NCBI GenBank assembly: GCA_947626405.1
Contig: CANQSE010000079.1
Location: 1-8,398 of the forward strand
DNA: 8,398 nt
Direction: 5' to 3'
Origin: an uncultured Acetatifactor sp.
GTDB lineage: Bacteria; Bacillota; Clostridia; Lachnospirales; Lachnospiraceae
Shown one piece after another: positions 1 through 6,683 of the stretch (positions are counted from its first letter, which is position 1; each line of letters starts with the position of its first letter). Under the pieces are notes generated by a model that was not told the DNA's origin, did not search any database, and was given only the letters and a program-made list of their open reading frames with translations. Made by a program: the position numbers and the translations under genes.

Positions 1-650
1 AGAAGGAGAACACGGTAATTGTTGACGGCGAGGGCGACAAGGCTCAGATCCAGGCCCGCATCGCACAGATCAAAAAGCAGATCGAGGATACAACCTCCGA
101 TTTCGACAGGGAGAAGCTCCAGGAGAGACTGGCAAAGCTTGCCGGAGGCGTGGCGGTAATCCGCGTTGGCGCCGCTACCGAGACGGAGATGAAGGAGGCA
201 AAGCTTCGCATGGAGGACGCTCTTGCTGCGACTCGTGCGGCTGTGGAGGAAGGCATTATCTGCGGCGGCGGTTCGGCTTATATTCACGCATCCAAAAAGG
301 TTGCAAAGCTGGCGGATACTCTGGAGGGCGACGAGAAGACTGGCGCACAGCTTGTGCTTAAGGCTCTGGAGGCTCCTCTGTACCACATCGCCGCAAACGC
401 AGGTCTTGAGGGCAGCGTTATCATTAACAAGGTAAATGAGTCCGAGATCGGCATTGGATTTGATGTGCTGAAAGAGGAATATGTGGATATGGTTGAAGCC
501 GGCATCCTGGATCCCGCAAAGGTGACCAGAAGCGCACTTCAGAACGCAACAAGCGTGGCGAGCACCCTGCTTACAACAGAAAGCGTTGTCGCAAACATCA
601 AGGAGGAAACTCCCGCTATGCCTGCAGGCGCAGGAATGGGCGCGTATTAA
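1..650 (+). CDS. groEL: GroEL (Hsp60) chaperonin, C-terminal part, 5' truncated by window edge
   Basis: This is the 60-kDa chaperonin subunit, which forms the double-ring ATP-dependent cytosolic folding machine with GroES. The reading frame is open from base 3, so the gene begins upstream; about 215 C-terminal residues are present of a family length near 540. They start near the end of the apical domain and cover the second intermediate segment and the C-terminal equatorial domain. Typical GroEL blocks are visible: [18 protein letters not shown], then [15 protein letters not shown] (the Asp in this block is the ATP-hydrolysis Asp, D398 of E. coli), then GGG. The protein ends in PAGAGMGAY, a short tail without the long GGM repeats of proteobacterial GroEL. 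A terminator follows immediately. The usual partner groES is expected upstream, outside the window. Identity is close to certain. Confidence 0.98.
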   Translation, partial: KENTVIVDGEGDKAQIQARIAQIKKQIEDTTSDFDREKLQERLAKLAGGVAVIRVGAATETEMKEAKLRMEDALAATRAAVEEGIICGGGSAYIHASKKVAKLADTLEGDEKTGAQLVLKALEAPLYHIAANAGLEGSVIINKVNESEIGIGFDVLKEEYVDMVEAGILDPAKVTRSALQNATSVASTLLTTESVVANIKEETPAMPAGAGMGAY

Positions 651-667
651 AAAATATGTAAACAGTG

Positions 668-713
668 AAAAAAGCCTATCGGACCGTTTCGACAGTCCGA
701 CAGGCTTTTTTTC
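668..713 (+). terminator. Rho-independent terminator of groEL
   Basis: Arms at 671-684 and 695-708 (AAAGCCTATCGGAC and GTCCGACAGGCTTT) form a 14-bp stem with one A-C mismatch and a 10-nt loop. A run of seven T follows at 706-712. It begins about 20 bp after the groEL stop codon, so it should end the groEL transcript. Confidence 0.9.
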
Positions 714-742
714 TTGACTTGGTATTAAAAACCATGTATTGT
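714..742 (+). promoter_or_regulatory. Probable sigma-A promoter of the glycosyltransferase/acyltransferase operon
   Basis: A -35 box TTGACT (714-719) is separated by 17 bp from a -10 box TATTGT (737-742, 4 of 6 consensus). A start about 7 nt downstream would give a leader of roughly 80 nt before the ATG at 830. The -35 box lies directly after the T-tract of the groEL terminator, so termination and re-initiation are packed together. The spacer is AT-rich. This is the only convincing promoter before the five-gene cluster. Confidence 0.6.
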
Positions 743-751
743 AATTACATG
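733..751. promoter_or_regulatory. Perfect inverted repeat over the -10 box, candidate operator
   Basis: CATGTA (733-738) and TACATG (746-751) are perfect inverted arms around a 7-nt centre, giving the 19-bp element CATGTATTGTAATTACATG. It covers the proposed -10 box, where a bound dimeric repressor would block RNA polymerase. A smaller dyad, TGGT-N7-ACCA (720-734), lies just upstream in the spacer. No regulator gene is in the window, so the binding protein is unknown and the role is inferred from position and symmetry. Confidence 0.4.
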
Positions 752-829
752 ACGTTTAAGAAAGCCGGAGCTGCGTTTCGTAACAAACCGGCGGGAAAAA
801 GGTGAGAAGCTGACGGAGACTGGGAAGCG

Positions 830-1687
830 ATGGTAAGCGTATTACTTTGCGGGAATTATAAGGTTTTTGACGGTGCTCTGACGCAGATGATCTCAATGTG
901 CAACAGGACAAGGGAGTCAGTCTGCGTATACCTGATGACGATGGATCTGACGCGGCTGAGGGATGATTTCAGACCTGTAACGGAAAAGCAGGCCGATTTT
1001 CTGAGAGACGTACTGAAAGAAAAAAATCCGCAGAACACGGTGCGGTATCTGGATATGACGCAAATCTATGAGAGAGAATTTAAAGGCTGCGTAAACGAGG
1101 GAGCATACTGTACTCCCTACACGCTGCTCAGGCTGCTTGCGGACCTTGTGCCCGATATACCTGATAAGCTTTTGTATCTCGACATTGACATTATGATAGC
1201 AGATGATATTAAAAAACTCTGGGAGATCGATGTAGGAGCTTTCGAGTATGCCGCTGTGAAGGAAAAATACGGCTGCTGGCTGATCCGTCCTGATTATATA
1301 AACGCAGGGATGCTGCTTATGAACATGGCCACGATCCGCAGGACGGGACTGCTTCAAAAGGCCAGAGAGCTTATACGCAAAAAGAAGCTTTTGTTTGCGG
1401 ACCAGTCGGCAATCTTTCTCTCGACGACAAAAAAGAAGCTTATAAACAGGATTTATAACGAGCAGTCCAGGTTTGACAGGAAGGGCACCGTGGTGTGTCA
1501 TTTCTGCAAAAGACTTATGTTTCGTCCACTGCCCCACACCGAAAATTATAAACAGTGGCAGGTGGAGGAGATTCATAAGTATCTGCACTGTCATACCTTT
1601 GACAGTGATCTTGAGGAGTATAAGACGCTTAAGGCGCGTTTTGACGCGGACTGCCGTAAGGGCAGACAAAAGCAGGCGGACGCCTGA
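830..1687 (+). CDS. GT8-family glycosyltransferase, first copy
   Basis: A 285-residue protein that looks like a family 8 glycosyltransferase, the retaining GT-A group that uses UDP-hexoses (LgtC is the model). The N-terminal strand VSVLLCGNYKVFDGAL matches the family's nucleotide-binding opening. LLYLDID gives the metal-binding DxD motif (D118, D120), INAGMLLMNM (157-166) matches the conserved NAG block, and DQS (191-193) matches the DQD site. H224 in VVCHFCKRL fits the late metal-binding His. The Lys usually found six residues later, followed by PW, is absent (Met at 230). The protein has about ten cysteines, including CHFC at 223-226. No signal peptide or membrane segment is seen. ATG 830 is the first start after an in-frame stop at 803; its ribosome site is modest (GGAG at 815-818). 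It leads the operon, 43 bp before the second GT8. Donor and acceptor are unknown. Confidence 0.85.
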   Translation: MVSVLLCGNYKVFDGALTQMISMCNRTRESVCVYLMTMDLTRLRDDFRPVTEKQADFLRDVLKEKNPQNTVRYLDMTQIYEREFKGCVNEGAYCTPYTLLRLLADLVPDIPDKLLYLDIDIMIADDIKKLWEIDVGAFEYAAVKEKYGCWLIRPDYINAGMLLMNMATIRRTGLLQKARELIRKKKLLFADQSAIFLSTTKKKLINRIYNEQSRFDRKGTVVCHFCKRLMFRPLPHTENYKQWQVEEIHKYLHCHTFDSDLEEYKTLKARFDADCRKGRQKQADA

Positions 1688-1715
1688 GGATTTTAAGGAC
1701 GCTTCATAAAAGAAA

Positions 1716-1721
1716 AAGGAG
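1716..1721 (+). promoter_or_regulatory. Strong ribosome binding site for the second GT8 gene
   Basis: AAGGAG ends 9 nt before ATG 1731. It fixes the start and suggests efficient translation compared with the weaker site of the preceding gene. Confidence 0.7.
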
Positions 1722-1730
1722 ATTTACAGG

Positions 1731-2684
1731 ATGCCAAATGAAAATGTCAGGAATACTGACAACAGGGAAATACCGATATTTTTTGCGGTGGACGACGGGT
1801 ACTGTCCGTTCCTCGCGGTGGCGATTCAGTCCATGCTGGATCACGCCGCGCCGCAGTATATGTATTCGATAAAGGTGCTCAACACTGACATAGGAAGCGA
1901 AAATAAGAAAAGGATCGCAAGGTACGAGCGGGAAAACGTAAGCATAGAATTTGTCGATCTTAACTATTATATCCAGAAGATCAAGGATAAGCTCTATACA
2001 AGGGATTACTACTCAAAGAGCACATACTTCCGGCTCTTTATCCCTAACCTGTATCCGCAGTACGACAAGGCCTTATATCTGGACAGCGATATAGTTGTGC
2101 TGGACGACATTGCGGAGCTTTTTTTCACAGACATCGGAGACAACATGGTTGCGGCGGCGCCGGACGATGTGATTCAGTTTAACCCCGTGTTTCAGCATTA
2201 TGTTGAAAAGGTGGTGGGCGTCGCTGATTACAGACGTTATTTTAATGCGGGCGTCCTGCTTATGAACCTTCACCAGATGCGTCGTTTCAAATTTCAGGAA
2301 AAGTTCCTGTACATGCTGGATTTAATCAAGTTTTCGGTGGCACAGGATCAGGATTATCTTAACCGCATCTGCAAGGGAAGGGTGAAGCTGATAGACAGAA
2401 CCTGGAACAGGATGCCAATCCCCGATCCGAAGATAAAGCCGGAGGATGTAAAGCTTGTACATTATAATCTTGCCTTCAAGCCATGGCATTTTGAAGATAT
2501 TCTGTATAAGGAATTTTTCTGGATGTATGCCCAGGAGACGGAATATTTTGATGAAATACAGGAGATAAGGGACAATTACTCCCAGGAGGACAGGGCCATG
2601 GACACACAGAAGCACGAAAAGCTGAAAAAATTGGCCAAACGGGAATCCGACTGCGTGGGAGACGACAGAAAATACCGGAAATAG
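1731..2684 (+). CDS. GT8-family glycosyltransferase, second copy (canonical motifs)
   Basis: A 317-residue family 8 glycosyltransferase with the full motif set. IPIFFAVDDGYCPFLAVAIQSML (14-36) is the typical N-terminal UDP-binding segment. YFRLFIP (99-105) matches the conserved Arg region and LYLDSD gives the DxD metal site (D118, D120). FNAGVLLMNL (171-180), DQD (205-207) and HYNLAFKPW (H244, K250) match the late metal- and phosphate-binding elements. The enzyme should transfer a hexose from a UDP-sugar with retention, making an alpha linkage on the cytosolic side. The last 40 or so residues are highly charged and probably form a helix or disordered tail. No signal peptide or membrane segment is visible. 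It is more canonical than its upstream neighbour and clearly diverged from it, so the two probably act in sequence rather than redundantly. Donor and acceptor cannot be assigned. Confidence 0.93.
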   Translation: MPNENVRNTDNREIPIFFAVDDGYCPFLAVAIQSMLDHAAPQYMYSIKVLNTDIGSENKKRIARYERENVSIEFVDLNYYIQKIKDKLYTRDYYSKSTYFRLFIPNLYPQYDKALYLDSDIVVLDDIAELFFTDIGDNMVAAAPDDVIQFNPVFQHYVEKVVGVADYRRYFNAGVLLMNLHQMRRFKFQEKFLYMLDLIKFSVAQDQDYLNRICKGRVKLIDRTWNRMPIPDPKIKPEDVKLVHYNLAFKPWHFEDILYKEFFWMYAQETEYFDEIQEIRDNYSQEDRAMDTQKHEKLKKLAKRESDCVGDDRKYRK

Positions 2685-2727
2685 GCGTAAGGGCGGACTA
2701 ATCTTATGAAAAGGGCGGAGATGAGCA

Positions 2728-3639
2728 ATGAGCGGTAAAAAGGACAAGAGGGACGGTAATACGGCTGAGAATACACCTGTTAAAGACCCGGGCCGGCTGG
2801 CTGTGCTGGAGAGGATACGCAGACTGGAGCGGGAGGGAAAGTTTGACGTCGACGCGGAGGAGGATCCGCCCACTATTCCTCTGGGGCCGGGGGATATCGA
2901 CTATCTGAGGAGCAAGCCGTCCAGCAGGATAAAGGCGCGCGCGGCATATGCGATAGCCGAAAAATTTGTGGACAGGCTGATTCGGACGGGCGATCTTGTT
3001 ATAAAAGAGGTAAAAGGGCTTGAAAACTTAAACGGAGTGGAGAGCGGGGCGATTATCACCTGCAACCATTTTAACCCTTTCGATTGCTTCACTATAGAGA
3101 AGATATTCCGCAAAAGCGTCCACTATGGAAAGAAAAAGCTTTTCAAGGTGATACGGGAGGGTAACTACACCAATTTCCCGGGTCTTTACGGGTTCCTGTT
3201 CAGAAACTGCGACACGCTGCCCTTAAGCCAGAACAAAAAGACGATGTACAACTTTTTGATGGCTGTGGACACCATATTGAGGCGCGGGGATCTTATCCTG
3301 ATCTATCCCGAGCAGAGCCTGTGGTGGAATTACAGAAAGCCTAAGCCCTTAAAGAACGGGGCGTTTAAATTTGCGGTCAAGAACAAGGTGCCGGTGATTC
3401 CTGTTTTTATAGTCATGGAGGACAGCGACAGGATCGGAAATGACGGCTTCCCGATACAGGAGTATACGGTTTTCATCGAAAACCCTGTTTTCCCTGAGGA
3501 AGGGCTGACGGAGCGGCGCCAGGTTGACGCGATGAGAGACAGAAATTATCAGGTTTGGAAACGGATTTACGAGGAATTTTACGGCGTGCCGCTGACATAT
3601 GAAATTGAAGATGAAGGGCAGGAGGACGACGGCCGGTAA
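2728..3639 (+). CDS. PlsC/LPLAT-type acyltransferase with charged N-terminal extension
   Basis: A 303-residue member of the lysophospholipid acyltransferase (PlsC) superfamily, which transfers an acyl chain from acyl-ACP, acyl-CoA or acyl-phosphate to a hydroxyl at the membrane surface. The catalytic motif is CNHFNPFD (H114, D119: the classical HX4D). YPEQSLWW (193-200) replaces the usual EGTR block, and VPVIPVFI (221-228) matches the fourth motif. The first 65 or so residues are charged and low in hydrophobics, an extension before the catalytic domain; the acidic DVDAEEDPP stretch lies at 40-48. No obvious transmembrane helix is seen, so membrane association is likely peripheral. GGAG at 2717-2720 sits 7 nt before ATG 2728, and an in-frame stop lies just upstream. 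The gene is 43 bp after the GT8 pair and 11 bp before a second acyltransferase. Whether the acceptor is a phospholipid, glycolipid or glycan is unknown. Confidence 0.88.
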   Translation: MSGKKDKRDGNTAENTPVKDPGRLAVLERIRRLEREGKFDVDAEEDPPTIPLGPGDIDYLRSKPSSRIKARAAYAIAEKFVDRLIRTGDLVIKEVKGLENLNGVESGAIITCNHFNPFDCFTIEKIFRKSVHYGKKKLFKVIREGNYTNFPGLYGFLFRNCDTLPLSQNKKTMYNFLMAVDTILRRGDLILIYPEQSLWWNYRKPKPLKNGAFKFAVKNKVPVIPVFIVMEDSDRIGNDGFPIQEYTVFIENPVFPEEGLTERRQVDAMRDRNYQVWKRIYEEFYGVPLTYEIEDEGQEDDGR

Positions 3640-3650
3640 GAAGGAAGGAT

Positions 3651-4430
3651 ATGGGAAAATCAAAACAACCGGATGTTATTTATTATAGTGATCCCACTTC
3701 GGACGAATTTTCGCGGGCAAAGATTGAGCCCAGGGTAATCGACGGCAGTTATAAATATTTTCATGGCAGGCTATGGGAGGATGCGTCTTTTGTGATCCAG
3801 AACGTGTTGAGCATGCCGGTGAAGATCTTGTATCTTAAACTGAAGTTTCACTTAAAATACGAGGGCAGGGAGAAGCTTAAAGAATATAAAAACATAGGTT
3901 ATTTTATTTACGGGAACCATACCCAGCCCTTTGGGGATACAATTATCCCGAGCATTGCAAATTATCCCAAGAGAAATTTCTTCATCGTGAGCCCGGCCAA
4001 CGTGTCGATGCCGTTAATGGGATGGCTGGTGGAGCTTCTGGGGGCCATACCGATACCGGGCAATCTTGACGCTGCCAGGAATTTTGTAAAGAGAATCGAG
4101 AGCAGGATAGCGGGCAGGGCATCCTGTACTATCTACCCGGAGGCGCATATCTGGCCGTATTATACGGGAATAAGACCGTTTTCCGACGTATCGTTTAAAT
4201 ATCCTGTAAAGTGCAACTGCCCTGTCTTTGCCCTCACGAATACATATCATGCGGGAGGGAGAAAGCGTAATAAGGCGCGTATCGTGACTTATATCGACGG
4301 TCCCTTTTTACCAGACATGACCATGCCGGAGAGACTCAGGCAGAAGGATCTCAGGGATCGGGTGTACCGCTGTATGGAGGAGCGCAGCAGGGAAAGCGAT
4401 TTTGAGCTTATAAAGTACGTGCCGCGGTGA
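3651..4430 (+). CDS. Divergent PlsC/LPLAT-type acyltransferase with HX5D motif
   Basis: A 259-residue protein of the lysophospholipid acyltransferase fold. GNHTQPFGDT (88-97) stands where NHX4D is expected, but the spacing here is HX5D (H90, D96). IYPEAHIWPYY (161-171) is the counterpart of the third motif and resembles YPEQSLWW of the preceding gene. CPVFALTNTYH (190-200) matches the late hydrophobic strand. A moderately hydrophobic segment around 112-136 follows the catalytic motif and may touch the membrane. ATG 3651 is preceded by AAGGAAGG and lies 11 bp after the previous stop, so the two acyltransferases are probably co-translated. It is clearly related to its neighbour but strongly diverged, which argues for a different acceptor or acyl donor. 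It could also be a non-acylating relative, because the catalytic spacing is changed. Confidence 0.8.
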   Translation: MGKSKQPDVIYYSDPTSDEFSRAKIEPRVIDGSYKYFHGRLWEDASFVIQNVLSMPVKILYLKLKFHLKYEGREKLKEYKNIGYFIYGNHTQPFGDTIIPSIANYPKRNFFIVSPANVSMPLMGWLVELLGAIPIPGNLDAARNFVKRIESRIAGRASCTIYPEAHIWPYYTGIRPFSDVSFKYPVKCNCPVFALTNTYHAGGRKRNKARIVTYIDGPFLPDMTMPERLRQKDLRDRVYRCMEERSRESDFELIKYVPR

Positions 4431-4447
4431 AAGGAGACAAAAAATTG
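4431..4447 (+). promoter_or_regulatory. Ribosome binding site that selects a TTG start
   Basis: AAGGAG (4431-4436) ends 8 nt before TTG 4445, the ideal distance. The in-frame GTG at 4427 overlaps the upstream stop codon and lies before this site, with no Shine-Dalgarno of its own. TTG 4445 is therefore the better start for the GH36 gene. Confidence 0.75.
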
Positions 4448-6547
4448 AAAGAGATTTACAAGGCGTTTACGCTGGGAGACATGCGTGCCGTTTATCTTTT
4501 GGACACGGAAACACGCGTGATGGGGCTTACGGTGATTCCAGAGGAGCTTGCGGGGGAGGTTGATCTGGACGGATGGTGGAACATTGAACCGGCGGTTCAG
4601 ATAAAGCTTGTCGGCACAAGCTATCCGGACGGTTTTTCCAACGGGCACTCGATGAGAAACAGCGCTGATACAAGGCGGCTGCGTTTTTGTGAGCAGAAGG
4701 TGGAGACTGACGGGAAAACGCGCGTGATCACGATTATGGAAAACGAGAGGGCGCAGGTATCGCACGTGCTTGAATATGAGCCCGGACAGCTCTTTATGAA
4801 GATGTATTCCGAGGTGACGCCTCTTACAGAGGAGACTCTTGGTATTGAGATGATATCCTCTTATAATCTGTGCGCTTTTTCATGTTTGGGAAAAGGTCTC
4901 AGGATGGAAGATTTTGTGCTGCACAGACTCTGCAGCAAGTGGAGCATGGAGGGAAGGCTTGAGAGCGTGCATTTTATGGATATGCAGCTTGAGCCGTCCT
5001 GGCTGCGCATCGGAGCAAACAGCGTGCGATTCGGGCAGGTGGGCTCAATGCCTGTGCGCAGATATTTTCCGTGGATGATCGCGGAGGACGAAAAATACGG
5101 TTACGGGGTGGGGATTCAGCTTTGCCATCCCGCCTCCTGGCAGATGGAGGTTTATAATATTGACGAGCGGTTTTCTCTCTCCGGAGGGCTGGCGGACAGA
5201 GAGTTCGGCCACTGGATGAAGAATCTGAAAAATGGAGAAACCTTCCGCACGCCGGTCGCCGTTGTCACAACCGCAAAGGAGGACGTGGACGGCATAAGCT
5301 ATCGTCTCACCTCTGCGCAGCTTCCTAATCTCGATGCGGCGCCGGAGTCTGAGAGGGATCTGCCCGTTGTGTTTAACGAGTATTGCAAAAGCTGGGGCAG
5401 GCCGACACAGGATGAGATGCTTGAGGTCGCGCGGACCTTGAAGGGACACGGAATCCGCTACTGCGTCATCGATGCCGGATGGCACGTGAGGACTGGAAAC
5501 GACTGGTCCGACATCGGAGACTGGAACACAAACAGGGAGCTGTTTCCGGACGGCCTTGCCTATACGGCGGAAAAGATCAGAGAGGCCGGAATGATCCCGG
5601 GGCTCTGGTACGAAATGGAAAATGTGGCCGGAAGCTCCGATATTTTCAACAGGACCGAGTATCTGCTGCACAGGGACGGGTATCCGCTGCAGGCAGGGGC
5701 AAGGCGCTTTCTCGATATGAGAAAACCCGAGGTGTGGGAGTATCTGGAGGAAAAGGTGATCCGCAACCTCAAAGAATGCGGCTTCGGCTATCTTAAGGTT
5801 GATTATAACGACAATATCGGCATAGGCTGTGACGGTGCGGAATCCCTGGGGGAGGGACTGAGACAGAACATGGAGAAAACCCGGGAATTTTTTGCAAGGC
5901 TGCGGCAAGAGCTGCCAGATCTGGTCATAGAAAACTGTTCTTCAGGAGGGCATCGTCTCGAGCCGTCCATGCAGGCGTTAAGCAGCATGGCTTCCTTCTC
6001 GGACGCGCATGAATGTCAGGCGATACCCGTAATCGCCGCCAATGTGAGCAGAGCCATCCTTCCGGCTCAGAGCCAGATCTGGGCGGTGCTAAGGAAAAAT
6101 GACAGCGAACAAAGGCTGTATTATTCCCTGTGCAACACATTCCTCGGCCGGATGTGCCTTTCCGGGGACGTCTGCGAGCTTGATGAAAGGCAGTGGAAAA
6201 TAGTGGACGAAGGAATAGGCTTCTATAAAAGCTGCGCACCTCTGATCAGGATGGGAAGAAATTACAGACAGGGCACGGAAAAGACAAGCTATAATCACCT
6301 TAAGGGCTGGCAGGCGGTATGCAGACTTGGCGCCCAAAAGGACAAAATGCTTGCTGTGGTGCACGGCTTTGAGGAGTGCGGAGACGGGCTTACGGTCAGG
6401 CTTCCCGCTCCGGACGGTCAGGTCTGGACAATAGGAGAGGAGTTCCACAGGGAGGGACTTGAGATATCATGCACGGGAGGGGAGCTTGAGATCCGCGGAT
6501 GGAAGCCGTTTGACGCAGCGGGGGTCATTTTGGAAAAAAGTTCTTGA
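4445..6547 (+). CDS. GH36-family alpha-galactosidase-like glycoside hydrolase
   Basis: A 700-residue protein (from TTG 4445) with the size and order of family GH36: an N-terminal beta-sandwich (about 1-300), a TIM barrel (about 305-610) and a C-terminal beta domain. Barrel landmarks are VFNEYCKSWG, YCVIDAGWH (D343), IGDWNTNRELFPDGL, GLWYEMENV and LKVDYND, whose D453 is the expected nucleophile. ENCSSGGHR (496-504) contributes to the substrate pocket. FSDAHE holds the expected acid/base (D520), in place of the more usual TSDNTD. GH36 enzymes hydrolyse terminal alpha-galactosides with retention; alpha-N-acetylgalactosaminidase and transglycosidase activities also occur in the family. No signal peptide is seen, so it should act in the cytosol. 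It is the last gene of the cluster, 14 bp after the second acyltransferase. No sugar transporter or LacI/AraC regulator accompanies it in the window, unlike many dietary alpha-galactoside loci. The stop codon overlaps the -35 box of the next promoter. Confidence 0.92.
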   Translation: MKEIYKAFTLGDMRAVYLLDTETRVMGLTVIPEELAGEVDLDGWWNIEPAVQIKLVGTSYPDGFSNGHSMRNSADTRRLRFCEQKVETDGKTRVITIMENERAQVSHVLEYEPGQLFMKMYSEVTPLTEETLGIEMISSYNLCAFSCLGKGLRMEDFVLHRLCSKWSMEGRLESVHFMDMQLEPSWLRIGANSVRFGQVGSMPVRRYFPWMIAEDEKYGYGVGIQLCHPASWQMEVYNIDERFSLSGGLADREFGHWMKNLKNGETFRTPVAVVTTAKEDVDGISYRLTSAQLPNLDAAPESERDLPVVFNEYCKSWGRPTQDEMLEVARTLKGHGIRYCVIDAGWHVRTGNDWSDIGDWNTNRELFPDGLAYTAEKIREAGMIPGLWYEMENVAGSSDIFNRTEYLLHRDGYPLQAGARRFLDMRKPEVWEYLEEKVIRNLKECGFGYLKVDYNDNIGIGCDGAESLGEGLRQNMEKTREFFARLRQELPDLVIENCSSGGHRLEPSMQALSSMASFSDAHECQAIPVIAANVSRAILPAQSQIWAVLRKNDSEQRLYYSLCNTFLGRMCLSGDVCELDERQWKIVDEGIGFYKSCAPLIRMGRNYRQGTEKTSYNHLKGWQAVCRLGAQKDKMLAVVHGFEECGDGLTVRLPAPDGQVWTIGEEFHREGLEISCTGGELEIRGWKPFDAAGVILEKSS

Positions 6548-6572
6548 CAATCGCTGATCGAGAGACTATACT
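6544..6572 (+). promoter_or_regulatory. Near-consensus sigma-A promoter of rimP-nusA
   Basis: TTGACA (6544-6549, full consensus) and TATACT (6567-6572, 5 of 6) are separated by 17 bp. The expected start is near 6579, giving a leader of about 105 nt before rimP. The -35 box overlaps the GH36 stop codon (TGA 6545-6547), so there is no spacer between the two units. Confidence 0.88.
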
Positions 6573-6595
6573 TTGAACTGTGAATGATGATTTTA

Positions 6596-6625
6596 AAGTG
6601 AGAGTGGCTGTTGCCACTCTTTCTT
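6596..6625 (+). terminator. Leader hairpin of rimP-nusA, candidate attenuator and GH36 terminator
   Basis: AGAGTGGC (6601-6608), loop TGTT, and GCCACTCT (6613-6620) form a perfect 8-bp stem, followed by a weak, interrupted T-tract TTCTT. The stem can extend by a G-U pair and three more pairs past a U-U mismatch, reaching 6596-6625. It starts about 20 nt into the rimP leader. It is also the only terminator-like structure after the GH36 gene, so it may act on both transcripts. The short T-tract suggests incomplete or factor-assisted termination. In Bacillus subtilis, nusA is reported to be autoregulated by NusA-dependent attenuation, which this layout would suit. Confidence 0.55.
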
Positions 6626-6683
6626 AGTGTTTGGAGCATAGCCTGCAGTGAGCGAAGGAGAGCCATAAAAACGGGAGAAAAGG

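Noticed and set aside
764..792. Weak dyad GCCGG...CCGGC in the leader of the first GT8 gene
   Set aside because: A 5-bp stem with a 19-nt loop is too weak to call a regulatory structure; no known riboswitch features were seen.
917..1669. Long minus-strand open frame (250 residues) opposite the first GT8 gene
   Set aside because: It lies wholly antisense to a gene with clear GT8 motifs, shows no recognisable domain, and has no convincing ribosome site. It is a coding shadow.
2689..2719. Direct repeat AAGGGCGGA (2689-2697 and 2711-2719)
   Set aside because: Only 9 bp, and one copy contains the ribosome binding site of the next gene; likely chance duplication of a purine-rich motif.
2322..2873. 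Minus-strand open frame across the GT8/acyltransferase junction
   Set aside because: It overlaps two supported + strand genes and their ribosome sites; the translation shows no family motif.
4427..4429. GTG as start of the GH36 gene
   Set aside because: The codon overlaps the previous stop and lies before the AAGGAG that would serve TTG 4445; no ribosome site precedes it.
5045..5908. Minus-strand open frame (287 residues) opposite the GH36 gene
   Set aside because: It lies opposite the conserved TIM-barrel coding region, has no recognisable domain, and its composition is that of an antisense shadow.
6649..6669. Tiny GTG-initiated frame in the rimP leader (six codons plus stop) as leader peptide
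   Set aside because: It has no ribosome site in front of it and no codon bias suggesting attenuation by translation.
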